From Polydactylus sextarius (Eukaryota > Chordata > Actinopteri > Polynemidae): DNA of 64,000 nucleotides. The stretch is taken from contig CM028928.1 of NCBI GenBank assembly GCA_016801845.1, forward strand, positions 12,990,827 to 13,054,826. Reading direction: 5' to 3'. The notes beneath the pieces are model-generated. The model was not told where the DNA came from. It saw only the letters and a program-made list of their open reading frames with translations, and did no database searches. The position numbers were made by a program, and so were the translations under genes. Positions 37,415-64,000 of the stretch are shown piece by piece (within the stretch, counting starts at the first letter, position 1; the number at the start of each line of letters is the position of its first letter).

Positions 37415-40400
37415 TCAGAAAAAATACATTTGCTCAAAGAAACTATGGTGTCCAGTGTAAACTGGTTTGTAGTTGTATATCAGTGCGTTGCTTTCCTCCT
37501 CCGTGGATTTAAAACTGTGAAAGTTCTTCCTGGCTGTAGGGAGAGAAAACAATGCCACATTTACTCATCACAAATGCTCTGGTAACCAGCTACTGACTGT
37601 TCAGTTGAAGAACCACAATTAATAATGTGTTGTTCATACCTTCACTGACAAAGAATTCAGCCATGTAGAAAGTGGTCTTTATCGCTGATGGAGAGTGTGG
37701 AATAGAAGGTTTTTTCCATTCATATGCATTTTTCTCTGGATGCCACTGTGTCCCATAAAATGGGTAATCATATGCTGCCAGATGAGGTAAACAAGGCAGG
37801 AGTTAGCTTCATTTAGCTGTAAACATGTACAGATAGAATAATGCTGGATTATTACTACCTTCCACTGTTGACAAAAACTCTATTTGACCATCTGTATTCG
37901 TGGTGAGCACTTTGTAAAACTTCTTCAGTTCCTCATTTGTGTTGTAAGTCTGAAAGAAACAGAGATGTTCAGTGAAGGATTACTAAGGAAAATCTAATGC
38001 TGAAGTTGTAAGCACAGAACAAAGACAAGAAGAGACAGAACATCTTCCAGCAGGATCCAAGAAAAAGTAAAAAGGGCAACGATGGGAAGGAAGATCATAT
38101 CTACATGACTTACCAATGATGCCAAACTCCACTTGTGAGAATTCTGCGTCAGTGGTTCAGAAGCCAGATCTTTCATGAGTTCAGCTGGGAAACCGCTAAA
38201 CATCCGGCTGTCTTTGGTTTCTATATGTGAGTCATAACTTAATATAATCATTTATTATAAAAAAAATGTAAATATTCTTTATAAAAATAAGGCCTTCTTC
38301 CTTCTCTTCTGCAAAATGTGACAACCCTCCAACTCAGCACTTAAAAGTATGAATTTATACATACACTGTTCATTTAATGCTACGACTTTTCTTATAGGTA
38401 ATTAATGATAAATGTATCTATTATCTAAGACAAAGCCATACCTTTAGTGAAGCTGAGAGGCAGTGAAACGGCACTTGTATCAGTACGTGACAGTATCGTG
38501 TTTTGACTTGTCAAACGCATCAACTGCTCAAATCCAAGACAGGTTCCCCACACTGGAAAATAGTCGCCCTTCTTGTTTGCCTGAAACACCACAGAGTGTA
38601 TGCAATGTAATCCAGTGTCAGCACATTAAAACTTCGTGCCAGTTCACTTTTACACATTTACCTCAATCGCGAGCTCATAGAAGATTTTTGCAGCTCTTTG
38701 ATAACCAGATGAGATGATGCTGACGCCTCCACCCGGGTACAGGATCCTGTGAACAGGAAACACAGCAGAAGTAAGTAAATGTAAGTAACAGAAATTTACT
38801 GTCCTTTGTTATATTTAAAGACATAAACAGCAAATTTCTGGAGTTAGACAAAAAAAAAAAAGTGTGAAAGGGTTAAATGTTTTGTAGTTTATCCTGTCAT
38901 TTTTGCTACAGTTTGTTAGGCGTTACTCTTTGGTGGAGTAACATTAGAGTGTTTGTTCACTGGGTGGTCAGGAGCAGATTCAACACTTCCCCTTCCGCTC
39001 AAAAAACTTCTCTCAAAGTCCAAAAACTATGGACACTAATGCATGCATTAGGGGATAGGGATAGGCTAATGGAAAACTCTAAATATTAGGTATGTGTGAC
39101 TGTTAGTTCATCTGTATGTGTCAGCCCTGTGATAAACTGGCCTGTGACCCTGAATGTGGTAGAAGATGGACGGATGACAGTATCAGTACTTTTCGTGGTC
39201 ATTTTCACCCAAACCTCTCACATCCTTTGATCCATAACCTTCATTTCTCTAGGTCTCTTGGTTATCTTTATGGTTACTCTAGGATCAGCACCACACATGA
39301 CCTCTTACAATCACCAGCTCCCTTAGTAATAAACATTGCACGTTGCCATCAGACGGGGGAATGCTGGGTCAACAGTGGGTGAAGGACATTTTCACAGAAC
39401 ATAGAACTATTCAATAACATTATACCACATCTTCCTCATTCCACATTCCATGCCTGGTTGTGTTTGCAATCCGTGGACAAAATACTCAAGTCATGCTGAC
39501 TATACACCTTATTAGCATTAGAGCAAAAGCATTATATTGCCATAAAATGTGTAATTGTGCTGCCTTTTGATGATTGACATGTAACTCATGTCTCACATGC
39601 TACTGTTTATATATATATATATATATATATACAGAGGTTGCTTCAGGAGCTGCATGCTGGACTCCAGTGTAAGTGTGACACAAAGGTCAAAGTTACACTT
39701 TACTGGAAGTGACCTAGTTAGTTAGTTAGTTTGTTAGCTGCTGAAACATCTGTTACAGACATGTCAGACATGTACAACAAGACAAAGTTTATTATGTTGT
39801 CTATCCCCTTACATATTTTTTCATCTTGTATATGTTATATAGATCACATATAGATTAATATAGATAAAATTAGATATCTAGTGGTAATGGATAAAATGAA
39901 CAGCATCAAATTATCTATTACACTGTTACACGTTACCCATTAATGGAGTTGAACAATGCCTCGTACTGCTCCCGTGTCTGGTTAATCCTGCAAAGATTAA
40001 AGACAGGTTGTCTTAGTCCAGCTGTTCACGTCTGAGGGGACGACAGTTACGAAAGCAGTTAAATAAAAATGTCAAACTCACAAGACAGGGACGACTCTCG
40101 ACCCCCCTGACTCCAGGAACTTGACATAAGAGGCAGCAATGTAAGCTGTTTGATTCGGTTTTGGTGAATAAACTTCTTGAGCCAAGACACCTTTATAAAG
40201 CGAAAATAAACACCGCGTGACATGAATGACTGCACTCTTTTTAGGCTAAATGGTACCGTTTTGTCGCAAGCCGCTGGCTTTAGCATACTTCCTCAAATTC
40301 ATTTTTTAACTTGGCTTAACTTTACGTAGCAGCGCATAAACGTGAAACAAACTTACCGATAATTGGTCTGTCATTTCTCTTGACTGGAGAATTAAATGTC

Positions 40401-40454
40401 AAAAGTAAAAGGTAAACGCAAAGCAACACCGCAATCGTTTTCAGGGTAAAACAT
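37415..40454 (-). CDS. ggh: Gamma-glutamyl hydrolase (folylpolyglutamate hydrolase), 9 exons, start codon out of frame
   Basis: Removes glutamates from poly-gamma-glutamyl folates in lysosomes or after secretion. Exons from 5' to 3' on the minus strand: 40454-40357, 40190-40082, 39987-39937, 38746-38662, 38580-38442, 38220-38114, 37949-37859, 37774-37640, 37533-37415 (TGA). All borders are GT-AG and exons 2-9 join in phase. Family blocks are RPIIGVLAQEVY, YIAASYVKFLESGG, NGILYPGGGVS, WGTCLGFEQL (nucleophile Cys) and YGTQWHPEKNAYEW (catalytic His and Glu of this class I glutamine-amidotransferase-like fold). The C-terminal NALIYNYKPVYTG also matches the family. Exon 1 encodes a hydrophobic signal-peptide-like stretch (VLLCVYLLLLTF) in the correct frame, but the nearest ATG (40454-40452) is one base out of register. 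With the expected start the protein would be about 310 residues, near the usual size. Convergent with dpp6; no poly(A) signal assigned. Confidence 0.93.
38747..39936 (-). other. ggh intron
   Basis: Includes a short TA microsatellite at 39609-39631. No coding or transposon signal was recognised. Confidence 0.6.
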
Positions 40455-41044
40455 ACATTCCAAGTCTGACCACCGCCATTAAGCTGAATTTACCAAACAC
40501 AACACTTCCGGAATGATCTTTTCACAATAAAAGCGTGTTCCGCGACCTTAAATAATATTAATAATAATATTAATAATAATAATTATAATAAAACGCTGCA
40601 CAAACCAACTTGGACAGTGACATTAAAATAAATGAAACACGAGACACGCATTTGCAAATTACAATTCAGAAATTCTCAATACAAATATTTACTTTTCAAA
40701 CATTTACTCATTTTATTTGAAGTCGTGTCATCAGATCTGATAACTGCAGGAAAATCTGTTTAAATATCCAGTGTTTACTTTGGACATGTTGAAGAGGCTT
40801 AAAACTGGATCTTAAACACAATTTTAAATATGCGTGCACAAAAGATATCCTTTTATGTGTTACATGTAAGGCTGCGAACAACGGAGAGAACATAAAATGA
40901 CACAAAATGTGAAAACAACAGGTCAGTTACATGTTGTTGCCATATTTTCACTGATTGTAAACTTCTTGACAACGAACAACAAATATTATGCAAAACAATA
41001 CTGTATTAAGGTTTCTACAACAGCTCAAACAAATTGGGCCTGTC
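40455..41044 (-). other. Interval between apod stop and ggh exon 1
   Basis: Holds the apod 3' UTR (to about 40712) and the region upstream of ggh, with a run of TAATAATAT repeats at about 40551-40590. No TATA box or other promoter element could be assigned with confidence. Confidence 0.5.
40712..40717 (-). terminator. Candidate apod poly(A) signal AATAAA
   Basis: The minus strand reads AATAAA about 330 bases past the apod stop. Assigned by motif and distance only. Confidence 0.45.
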
Positions 41045-42210
41045 CTATTTTTTTGGGGTCATGACCTCACAACCAGTCTGGTTGGTGACAGTAAGGCGGT
41101 TAATGTTCACACCGGCAGCAGCCAGCTCATCACGCAACTGACTAATGACATCCTCAGTCAGCACGCGAGTGCGAGCCAGGATCCAGGCAAAGTCAATATG
41201 GAAAAGGCCGAGGTAGTCAGAGCAGCAGTACACCAGAGCATAAGACTGGTAGTCTGTGGAGAGTATCCAGTAGGGAGCATCTGGAACACCTGGATGTATT
41301 TAAGATGTAACTTATTATATTATGGTTGTAAAACATAATAGCTTAAATACATTTTAAAAAATCTAGATTATATCTACCTTTAAAAAAGCTGACACCTAGA
41401 ATGGCAGGTTGAGATGGATCTTTAACTTTGGCAACACCTTCGATTGAATTTATTTTCCCATTAGACCTGCAGAGAGAGGAGGATTGAGGGGAGGAAAAAA
41501 AGAGAGAGAAAAGAAAAAACAGCAACCAGCATAAATAAAAATGTAGCTTGCATACAGCAAGAAATGCAAATCTATCCATATTTATTCATATGCAAGGTTA
41601 AAAGTGAAGAGAAACTTTTTTTTTTACTTTTGGAAAAAACATTATTTTGTTGCTGAGGAACTTTCAGTCAGGTAGTGAAATTCTTACAGCAGCTCTGCAT
41701 TGTGAACGCGGACTGTCCCGTCTGTGAGGAGAGAATATGTGGCTTGGACACACTTTCCTCTTTCAAATGCAGCTGGGAGCTTCTCTATTTCATACCAGGT
41801 GCCCATATACTAGACAGAGAACACAATAAATAAGCCTGTTGGTGACTAGTGTACATATAAAGGTGAATGTATATGAGCAATATCAAGAAAATAAATACAC
41901 AAATGCCAAAAGTAATCTGAGTCTGTTTTACCTTCGTAACATTAAAGTCCTGTTGAACAGATGGCTGAGGACAGTTGCCAAGGTGGAAAGACTGAGCATC
42001 AGCTGGCCCAGCAGTCAGGATGAGCACACACAGGATCTTAAATTGAATTTAGAACCAGTAATGTGATAAACTGTCTATTCTTTTAGTTAAAGTAAGAGTA
42101 GAACAGTTAGACAGCCAATACCAGTGGAATGATATAGAAAATGTATTGTGCTTATTAAATATTTTGAAATATTAAATGAAAAGCAGTTACAGTACCTGGG
42201 ATGCCTTCAT
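41045..42210 (-). CDS. apod: Apolipoprotein D-type lipocalin, 5 exons, 191 residues
   Basis: Secreted carrier of small hydrophobic ligands such as progesterone and arachidonate in known ApoD proteins. Exons on the minus strand: 42210-42196 (MKASQ), 42036-41932, 41809-41688, 41466-41378, 41289-41045 (TAG). All have GT-AG borders and phases that fit. A signal peptide spans about residues 1-19 (ILCVLILTAGPADA). Then come LGNCPQPSVQQDF and the lipocalin motif GTWYEIEKLP (G-X-W), followed by the ApoD-typical YWILSTDYQSYALVY and HIDFAWILARTR. The C-terminal VTNQTGC carries the last Cys. Length is close to the usual 189. Start chosen because the short first exon gives the signal peptide. It lies between col15a1 and ggh, all on the same strand. 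Teleosts have several apod copies and which one this is was not resolved. Confidence 0.93.
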
Positions 42211-43474
42211 GTTGAAGTGTGACTATACCACTCTATAAACTTTTCAGTTTAGCTCAAGTGCAGTGCTGTTTGGTTGGTTGCATTTATTTTTCTTGCCAGA
42301 CCTTTGGAAGAAAAATGTTTGAGGAGCTATATTTAGATTCTGTTTACAGAACTTTTAACCTTGAGTACGAGGCAGTTAGATGTCACGGTCAGTACAACGA
42401 TTCACAACAAGAATACAGTACAATATACTGTAACAGGCCTGTTTTTAGGACAACTATTTCAGAGAAAGAGCTGATATAATAAATTATTGAGCATGTAGAA
42501 GACACATTTTCTAAGCTGATGATAAATAGGTGTGTAGTTTTTGAGTCAAAATAAATCAGTGTTTTTCTAGTGGAGAACTTTTTTGTGTTTGTTTGACATT
42601 ATAGCCACATTTGGACTACATGTAATGGTATTCAGTAATTTAACGTGATGGTAGTATTCCAAAAAACGTACACACACTAGTCAGTCAATAAAGAAAAGGA
42701 AGAGAACTCTTATCTCATAAACATACTCATAAACAATGCAAGATTTTAAATATTCAGATTTGCATATATTTTGTGGAAAAACAAGCACCTGCTCTGTTTA
42801 TAAGGTCTCGAGGAAACACCAGAGGTTTGACACTGTGAATGCAAAAATAACTTTTGAATATTTACAAGAAAACTGCAGAAGGAACCTTTACGTTGGCAGA
42901 AGGATGACTGGAAACCTTAAAGGAACACTCTGCTACAAACCAAGGTTTTGAATAATAAGTAACTTTTATCTATTCCTGTTTGTTTGTGTCTCTCTCTCTC
43001 TCCATGGTGCTGAAAGTTGGCTCTCAAATGGCCACATTTTAGCTCATCATCATCCATATAGAAGTTTGTGCATATTTCCAGTGTGGTTGGCAAGTCCAGT
43101 AATAAGAAGTTGCAACTTAGAATTTGATATAGACAGTGTTTCTTTGGAAAATGTTGTACTCAGGAACCACTGTATTCTAATCACAGTCCCAATTCTTTAT
43201 TTTTAATTAGTTATTTAAAAAGTTATTAGTGGCTTTCTTTAAGGATATCAAACATTTAAAGCTCCTTGATTCACTTTTGATTTAGAACAAAGCAATTTTT
43301 TTCTTTGCCGTAATCAAGGTATTCATAACCAGTGTATTGTGCATTGAAATAATCCAGAAATAAGGACACAAAGGAAATAAAATTCCAACTATTGTGGACT
43401 GAAATAATGGAGCTATTTTCTCCTCCGGGTTGGGAATAAACAAGAACAGGTTATGAAAAGAAAAAAAAAAAAAC
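42211..43474. other. Intergenic DNA between apod and the col15a1 3' end
   Basis: No coding signal. The small open frames (for example 42219-42479 and 42736-42951, plus strand) have no recognised homologue. AT-rich throughout. Confidence 0.5.
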
Positions 43475-43480
43475 TTTATT
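43475..43480 (-). terminator. Candidate col15a1 poly(A) signal AATAAA
   Basis: On the minus strand AATAAAG is followed directly by a long T-rich tract (T run then CTTTTC), a plausible downstream element. It implies a 3' UTR of about 1.5 kb from the stop at 45008, including two TA microsatellites. Placed by motif only. Confidence 0.45.
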
Positions 43481-43568
43481 CAACAAAGAACCAATATTTA
43501 TACATAAAAACACGAGCTCTCACTTTTGCCAATGGAATTTCTGTATCGAGTTGTGTTTTTCAACATGA

Positions 43569-43569
<1 letters not shown>

Positions 43570-43607
<38 letters not shown>
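43570..43607. repeat. (AT)n microsatellite
   Basis: About 19 AT units in the predicted col15a1 3' UTR. Confidence 0.95.
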
Positions 43608-43609
<2 letters not shown>

Positions 43610-44095
43610 CCCAATTGTACACCTAAACTAAGTGGAATTTGATATCAACTTGTCAACATTCTCCAGAAACTTATCAATTTAAAAACAATAGAAAGGCAAA
43701 AAAAAAAGTGAGAAGAAACAATCATTTGACATAAGACAAGAGATAAATTACATTCTTAAATTTAATCATTTGATTTCATGTTATGTGCTGTGACGGTATA
43801 AATAAATCATGAATTTAAATTAAATAGCCTATTAAGAGAAAGAGCTGCTAAGGAGTGAGATCACCAAGGTGTATGAAAAGCTACAACGAAAAACACATTC
43901 AAAGATGAGAATGTTAAACTAAAAATTAAAAATAAAAACATGAAAAATAAAAATGAAGTACAGTGCATCAAAATTACTTTGGAGGAAACACCGGTTGTCT
44001 GGTCGTCCTGCTGTTGGATGAGCGACATTAGAAGCTGCTGAAAACTCTGGCCATTGAAATATTGAGTAAACATTTCCTGAAATTCATTTTATATA

Positions 44096-44097
<2 letters not shown>

Positions 44098-44155
<58 letters not shown>
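44098..44155. repeat. (TA)n microsatellite
   Basis: About 28 TA units in the predicted col15a1 3' UTR. Confidence 0.95.
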
Positions 44156-44158
<3 letters not shown>

Positions 44159-45007
44159 AAATAGTTTCCATGACAACCTGTAAACAAGACAACGAAAAAG
44201 TAGCTGTTTGTGCTTCCATCACAAAAGTCTTTGGAAATCTATCGTTTGTTTGAAAAAAATCGTCCCTTTTTCAGGACAGGTGCAGATTCCTGTAGCCACG
44301 TGTGTCCTTGAGTCTCTACTTTCAGTCTTTTAAAGAACAAAGAGACAATTGTAAAAGAGACGTCTTGTTCTCAACACACATCGGTGACTTTGTGGAGCCA
44401 TTTGTGTTACTTTATGTTTGATTGCAATGAGTCCACTTGAACATTAATATATCATTACCACATTTACTTTGAGTGGACTGTGTTACGCCTTGAATTAATA
44501 TGACTATTTCTGAGACGACTGAGCCTTCCTCAGAATCTGTTGCATTTTTTCATTATGTGCCTGAGTGTTGGAGTTGATGGGGAAAATCATTGTTTTACAA
44601 CAACAAAGGGTCCTGTATGGCACAAGATCTGCTGCCAAACTGCCAAATGACTCAATTTCCAGAGTATAACATCAACATGACATTGTCTTCTTTCCAAGGA
44701 CAAATCTTTGCTGCTGTTGAGTTTGTTACTGCCTCTTTATCATTTCACCCCTTAGAATGTAGAGTGATATCAGGAGAGAAATAAGATACATTAATATCTT
44801 ATTAAAGATAAATATTAAAACCCTATTTGCAAAAGAAAGGGCGTTTAATGTGGTCCTCTGTTTTAAAAGCCACAAAATGCTACACATAGCACCAATGATG
44901 TGCTGAAAATGACATTCTTTTCGAAGAAAGACACATCTTTTCCCCGAGCATTAAACTTTTATGATGGCTAGGACAGGTTTCTTGGTGGAGTGGTATGGGG
45001 AGAGAAT

Positions 45008-61201
<16,194 letters not shown>

Positions 61202-64000
61202 CTGGAGAGAGACAGATGAGTGGAAGAAGAGAAGAGTCTGTGTTATGTTGCGTGGTAATTTAGATTCATTCTGTGTCGTTAAATTTTATTGAGGCATGCC
61301 GTACATTTTCCCAGCATACTGCCTCTGTCTTTCTGCATAACAGTTTATCTATATCTCCATCCCTCATTACTCTGAATGTTATTGTCACACTCTCACATAC
61401 ACTAAAATATTCGCACAATACCACAAACATCTAGCTGCAAAACAGGTGTCATTTGCATGTTTAAAGTGCCTGTGCTCCAAAAAACAATTTTCATATCAAC
61501 CTACAAGCACCAGGCTATAATCTGAATATTCAATTCACAGTTAAAATGAACACGGAATTGTTCTGAAAGTGTCTTGTGCCAATAGGTAAAAAAAATGTGA
61601 TGCTTAGCATCAGAAACCATGATTCAGAAACACTGGACTATCTGAGGCTGATAACAGCTGCTACACATTTCAGTGAATCCAGGATAAGTATTAAGACAAG
61701 TATTAAGACTTTGACACTTTAACACTGTAGCAGTTCAACAGTGATTAATTCAACTGTACAGACATCATTGCTTCACCTGGTCCAGACTAAGTGAAAGTGA
61801 CAGTGGCAAGAAGTCATCTAAAAATAAAACACAATGGCAAGAAGCTATGAGTTCTGACCCTCATCAAAATGTTTAACTTTTTTTTTTTTTTTTTTTACAA
61901 AAGTTGTGGAAGCTGTGGTAGAACCTGATAGATGCAACAGTCAACTTCATCTGGAGGGGAAATGTGTGTTTTCCCAGTTATCAAATACATGTAGGAATGT
62001 GTTCTCACCTGAAACTGTGATTGGTGCTTTACAAGTGAGGACCAATGAGCTTGTAATCTTGTTAGATCAATAATAACTTATTGATGCTGACTTCACAGCA
62101 GAAGACCAACACCTGTTTTTAATGTAATAGAGTGCAGCCTATTAAATTCAATGGTGGTGAAGGAAGAGAAATAATAGAGCTTGGGTGGATAGGAGTTGGG
62201 GTAGCAACAAAATCAGAGACATCTGTCTTTGCAGTAAACAACGCAACTGAAACAAACAAAGAAAACGTCACACAACCTTTTCCCTTTCTTTGAAACAACT
62301 TTAGCATGTGAATTCCCCGTTATGTGGAGCCACAGAAATGTGGATGAATGATTCAGATCGTCTGTTTAAAACTTTAATTACAAAAATGCAAACTCTTGAA
62401 GTCAGTGGGAGTATTCATCAGTGCCAGGCTGGGTGACTGACACATTTATAGTTGAATGCTTTGGCACATAACACACATAAATACGGATAAGTCTATAACA
62501 CAGATGACTGAATCCAAATTCTCTCATAATCTCATACAGACATACTGTTGCCAGCAGCAGATCTTCTACCATTTTTACAGTGAAAAATATAAAAAAAAGA
62601 CTTGTAGCTGCTTATATTATACAGTTTCAACACATTGTGAGGTGAAAACCCTGCTTATAAAGTGACATAGTGGAGAATCTAGTGCCTTCTTGGGACATAA
62701 TGCTGTTTCTAGCAAGGCAAACCATTTTTGCTGCAATCTCACAACTTGAGTTAAAGTTAGAGCTAAGCCTCTATAGGATTAATTTAACTCAGTACATTAA
62801 GTTATCACAACTGTGTGAGCTAAAATAAAAAGTAGCTGGCTTCATACAACTGAACAATCTTATCATCAGAGAAGTAATCTCTTACATGTCAGGATATTTT
62901 CCAGATGTGAGGATTCCTAATACTACATTGATTCCCTGTTTCTTGGACATGTTTGATAATGATGATGAAACTGTCAGAGTTTACTATCCCATCTCAGCTG
63001 CGGACATGGAGATGGATTCTCTGGTAAAACAGCATGATCCATGTTTCCTGGGCATCTTGAGCCACACTGCTAGCTTTGGGGTTCAGCCAAACCACTCTGA
63101 GCTCAGTGACCTTAATGTTAGAACTGAAGTGACCCTGAACTGGGTGAGGTCTGTCTTTGAACCCGTTGTTGTTTTTTTAAGACAGTATAACTGACTCATT
63201 GTTCTAAATGAAGTCACTTTGACACTGAATGTTGGTGAGACATGAGGTAACATACAGAGCCACCAAATTGGTTTGAACAAAATAAATACTGACAGAATTT
63301 TACACATAGTGAGAAAAAAACTGGCCATGTGCTGGTAATCATTATGCTCTTAACAAGAAGACTTGGAGCTGAATCTTTAAATGAACCTTTGTGACACTGA
63401 ATGGTTTCTGTGCATATAAAACACTTTACACAGACAATCATTGGCTCTGGCAGTAAAGGACAAGGTTATGTGCTTCTTCGTGGAGAACGAAATGTACCCA
63501 CTTGAGTTGCCCTTTCAATATTCAAACAGTGCAAAAATAAGTGACGTTTTCGCAATCCTTTAGAGGGAATATACCACATATGGAGTACTGAATATAACCA
63601 GTCAGGAGAACATGTTCTGTACTTGGTTTGTAACAAATCAGCCTCTGTTTGATGTTGTATCACAGCTTGGATATGAATGAAGACTTATTTGTGTATATTT
63701 TGCAGCCTGGGGTACTGTTGGCAGACTGGTGTTTTCAAGTGTCAGGGATGGCTGAGACAAAGGTTAAGTATTTGTGTGGTGCTGCTCTTTTACTGGCAGT
63801 CACCATCTTGAGGAAAATGTTGTTGCCAAAACAAAGAGCAGAACAGGCAAAAAGTGTGTAAGAGAACTATGAACACCATTAGTGCAGTGTCCAAGGTCAA
63901 GATACATTCAACTGACTTCAAACTTAACATGAAGAAACTCTGATATAACCTTGTGTTGATATACATATTAAGTAACCTCTTTTTGCCACAAGGTGTCAGT
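61202..64000. other. Upstream col15a1 intron or 5' region, no confident feature
   Basis: No exon resembling the thrombospondin N-terminal-like domain was found on the minus strand. One weak 41-nt exon candidate at 61777-61817 is discussed among the findings. A T run lies at 61870-61886. The plus-strand open frame 62886-63194 has no recognised homologue and is probably chance. Confidence 0.5.

Noticed and set aside
42232..42239. TATA-like motif upstream of the apod ATG
   Set aside because: It lies only about 25 bases from the start codon, leaving no room for a 5' UTR. Likely chance, with the true promoter further upstream or before a non-coding exon.
62886..63194. 102-codon plus-strand open frame, candidate novel gene
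   Set aside because: No recognised domain, no splice context or promoter signal, and it lies opposite to col15a1 in presumed intron. Length is within chance expectation for 64 kb.

Overview
The window is vertebrate nuclear DNA, almost certainly from a ray-finned (probably percomorph) fish. Coding exons are short, separated by GT-AG introns of about 80 bp to 7 kb, and encode vertebrate-type proteins. The intervening DNA carries teleost-type interspersed repeats (Tc1/mariner and hAT remnants, tRNA-derived SINEs, an L1-like LINE piece) and many CA, TA, GATA and ATT microsatellites. Identifications rest on reading the translated exons against family sequences I remember; no database was searched.

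Layout. (1) 1-36.7 kb, plus strand: the 3' two thirds of dpp6, a catalytically inactive dipeptidyl-peptidase-like subunit of Kv4 potassium channels. The window opens inside an intron. 23 coding exons run from 7162 to the stop at 34442 (about 719 residues), followed by a 3' UTR of roughly 2.3 kb. (2) 37.4-40.5 kb, minus strand: ggh, gamma-glutamyl hydrolase, 9 exons, convergent with dpp6. Its first exon has no in-frame ATG in this sequence; one extra T puts the likely start out of frame. (3) 41.0-42.2 kb, minus strand: an apolipoprotein D-type lipocalin, 5 exons, 191 residues. (4) 43.5-61.2 kb, minus strand: col15a1, a collagen XV-type multiplexin, about 42 exons, with interrupted collagen helices, a trimerisation domain and a C-terminal endostatin-like domain. 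Its N-terminal thrombospondin-like exons are not recognised here and should lie beyond 61.2 kb, probably outside the window.

The four genes are unrelated neighbours, not a functional unit: a neuronal channel subunit, a lysosomal/secreted folate hydrolase, a secreted lipid carrier and a basement-membrane collagen. The three minus-strand genes are oriented head to tail.

Points worth a second look: the ggh start defect; a predicted 13-nt microexon in col15a1; a symmetrical Cys-rich col15a1 exon candidate; tandem in-frame donors in dpp6; an Ile at the nucleophile position of Dpp6; a mariner element carrying a nested SINE; a TA-flanked element with about 356-bp inverted arms; two other strong palindromes; and several intronic islands rich in homeodomain-type motifs that look like candidate conserved enhancers. 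I found no prokaryotic-type operon, CRISPR array or defence system, and no clear sign of an undescribed biological system.
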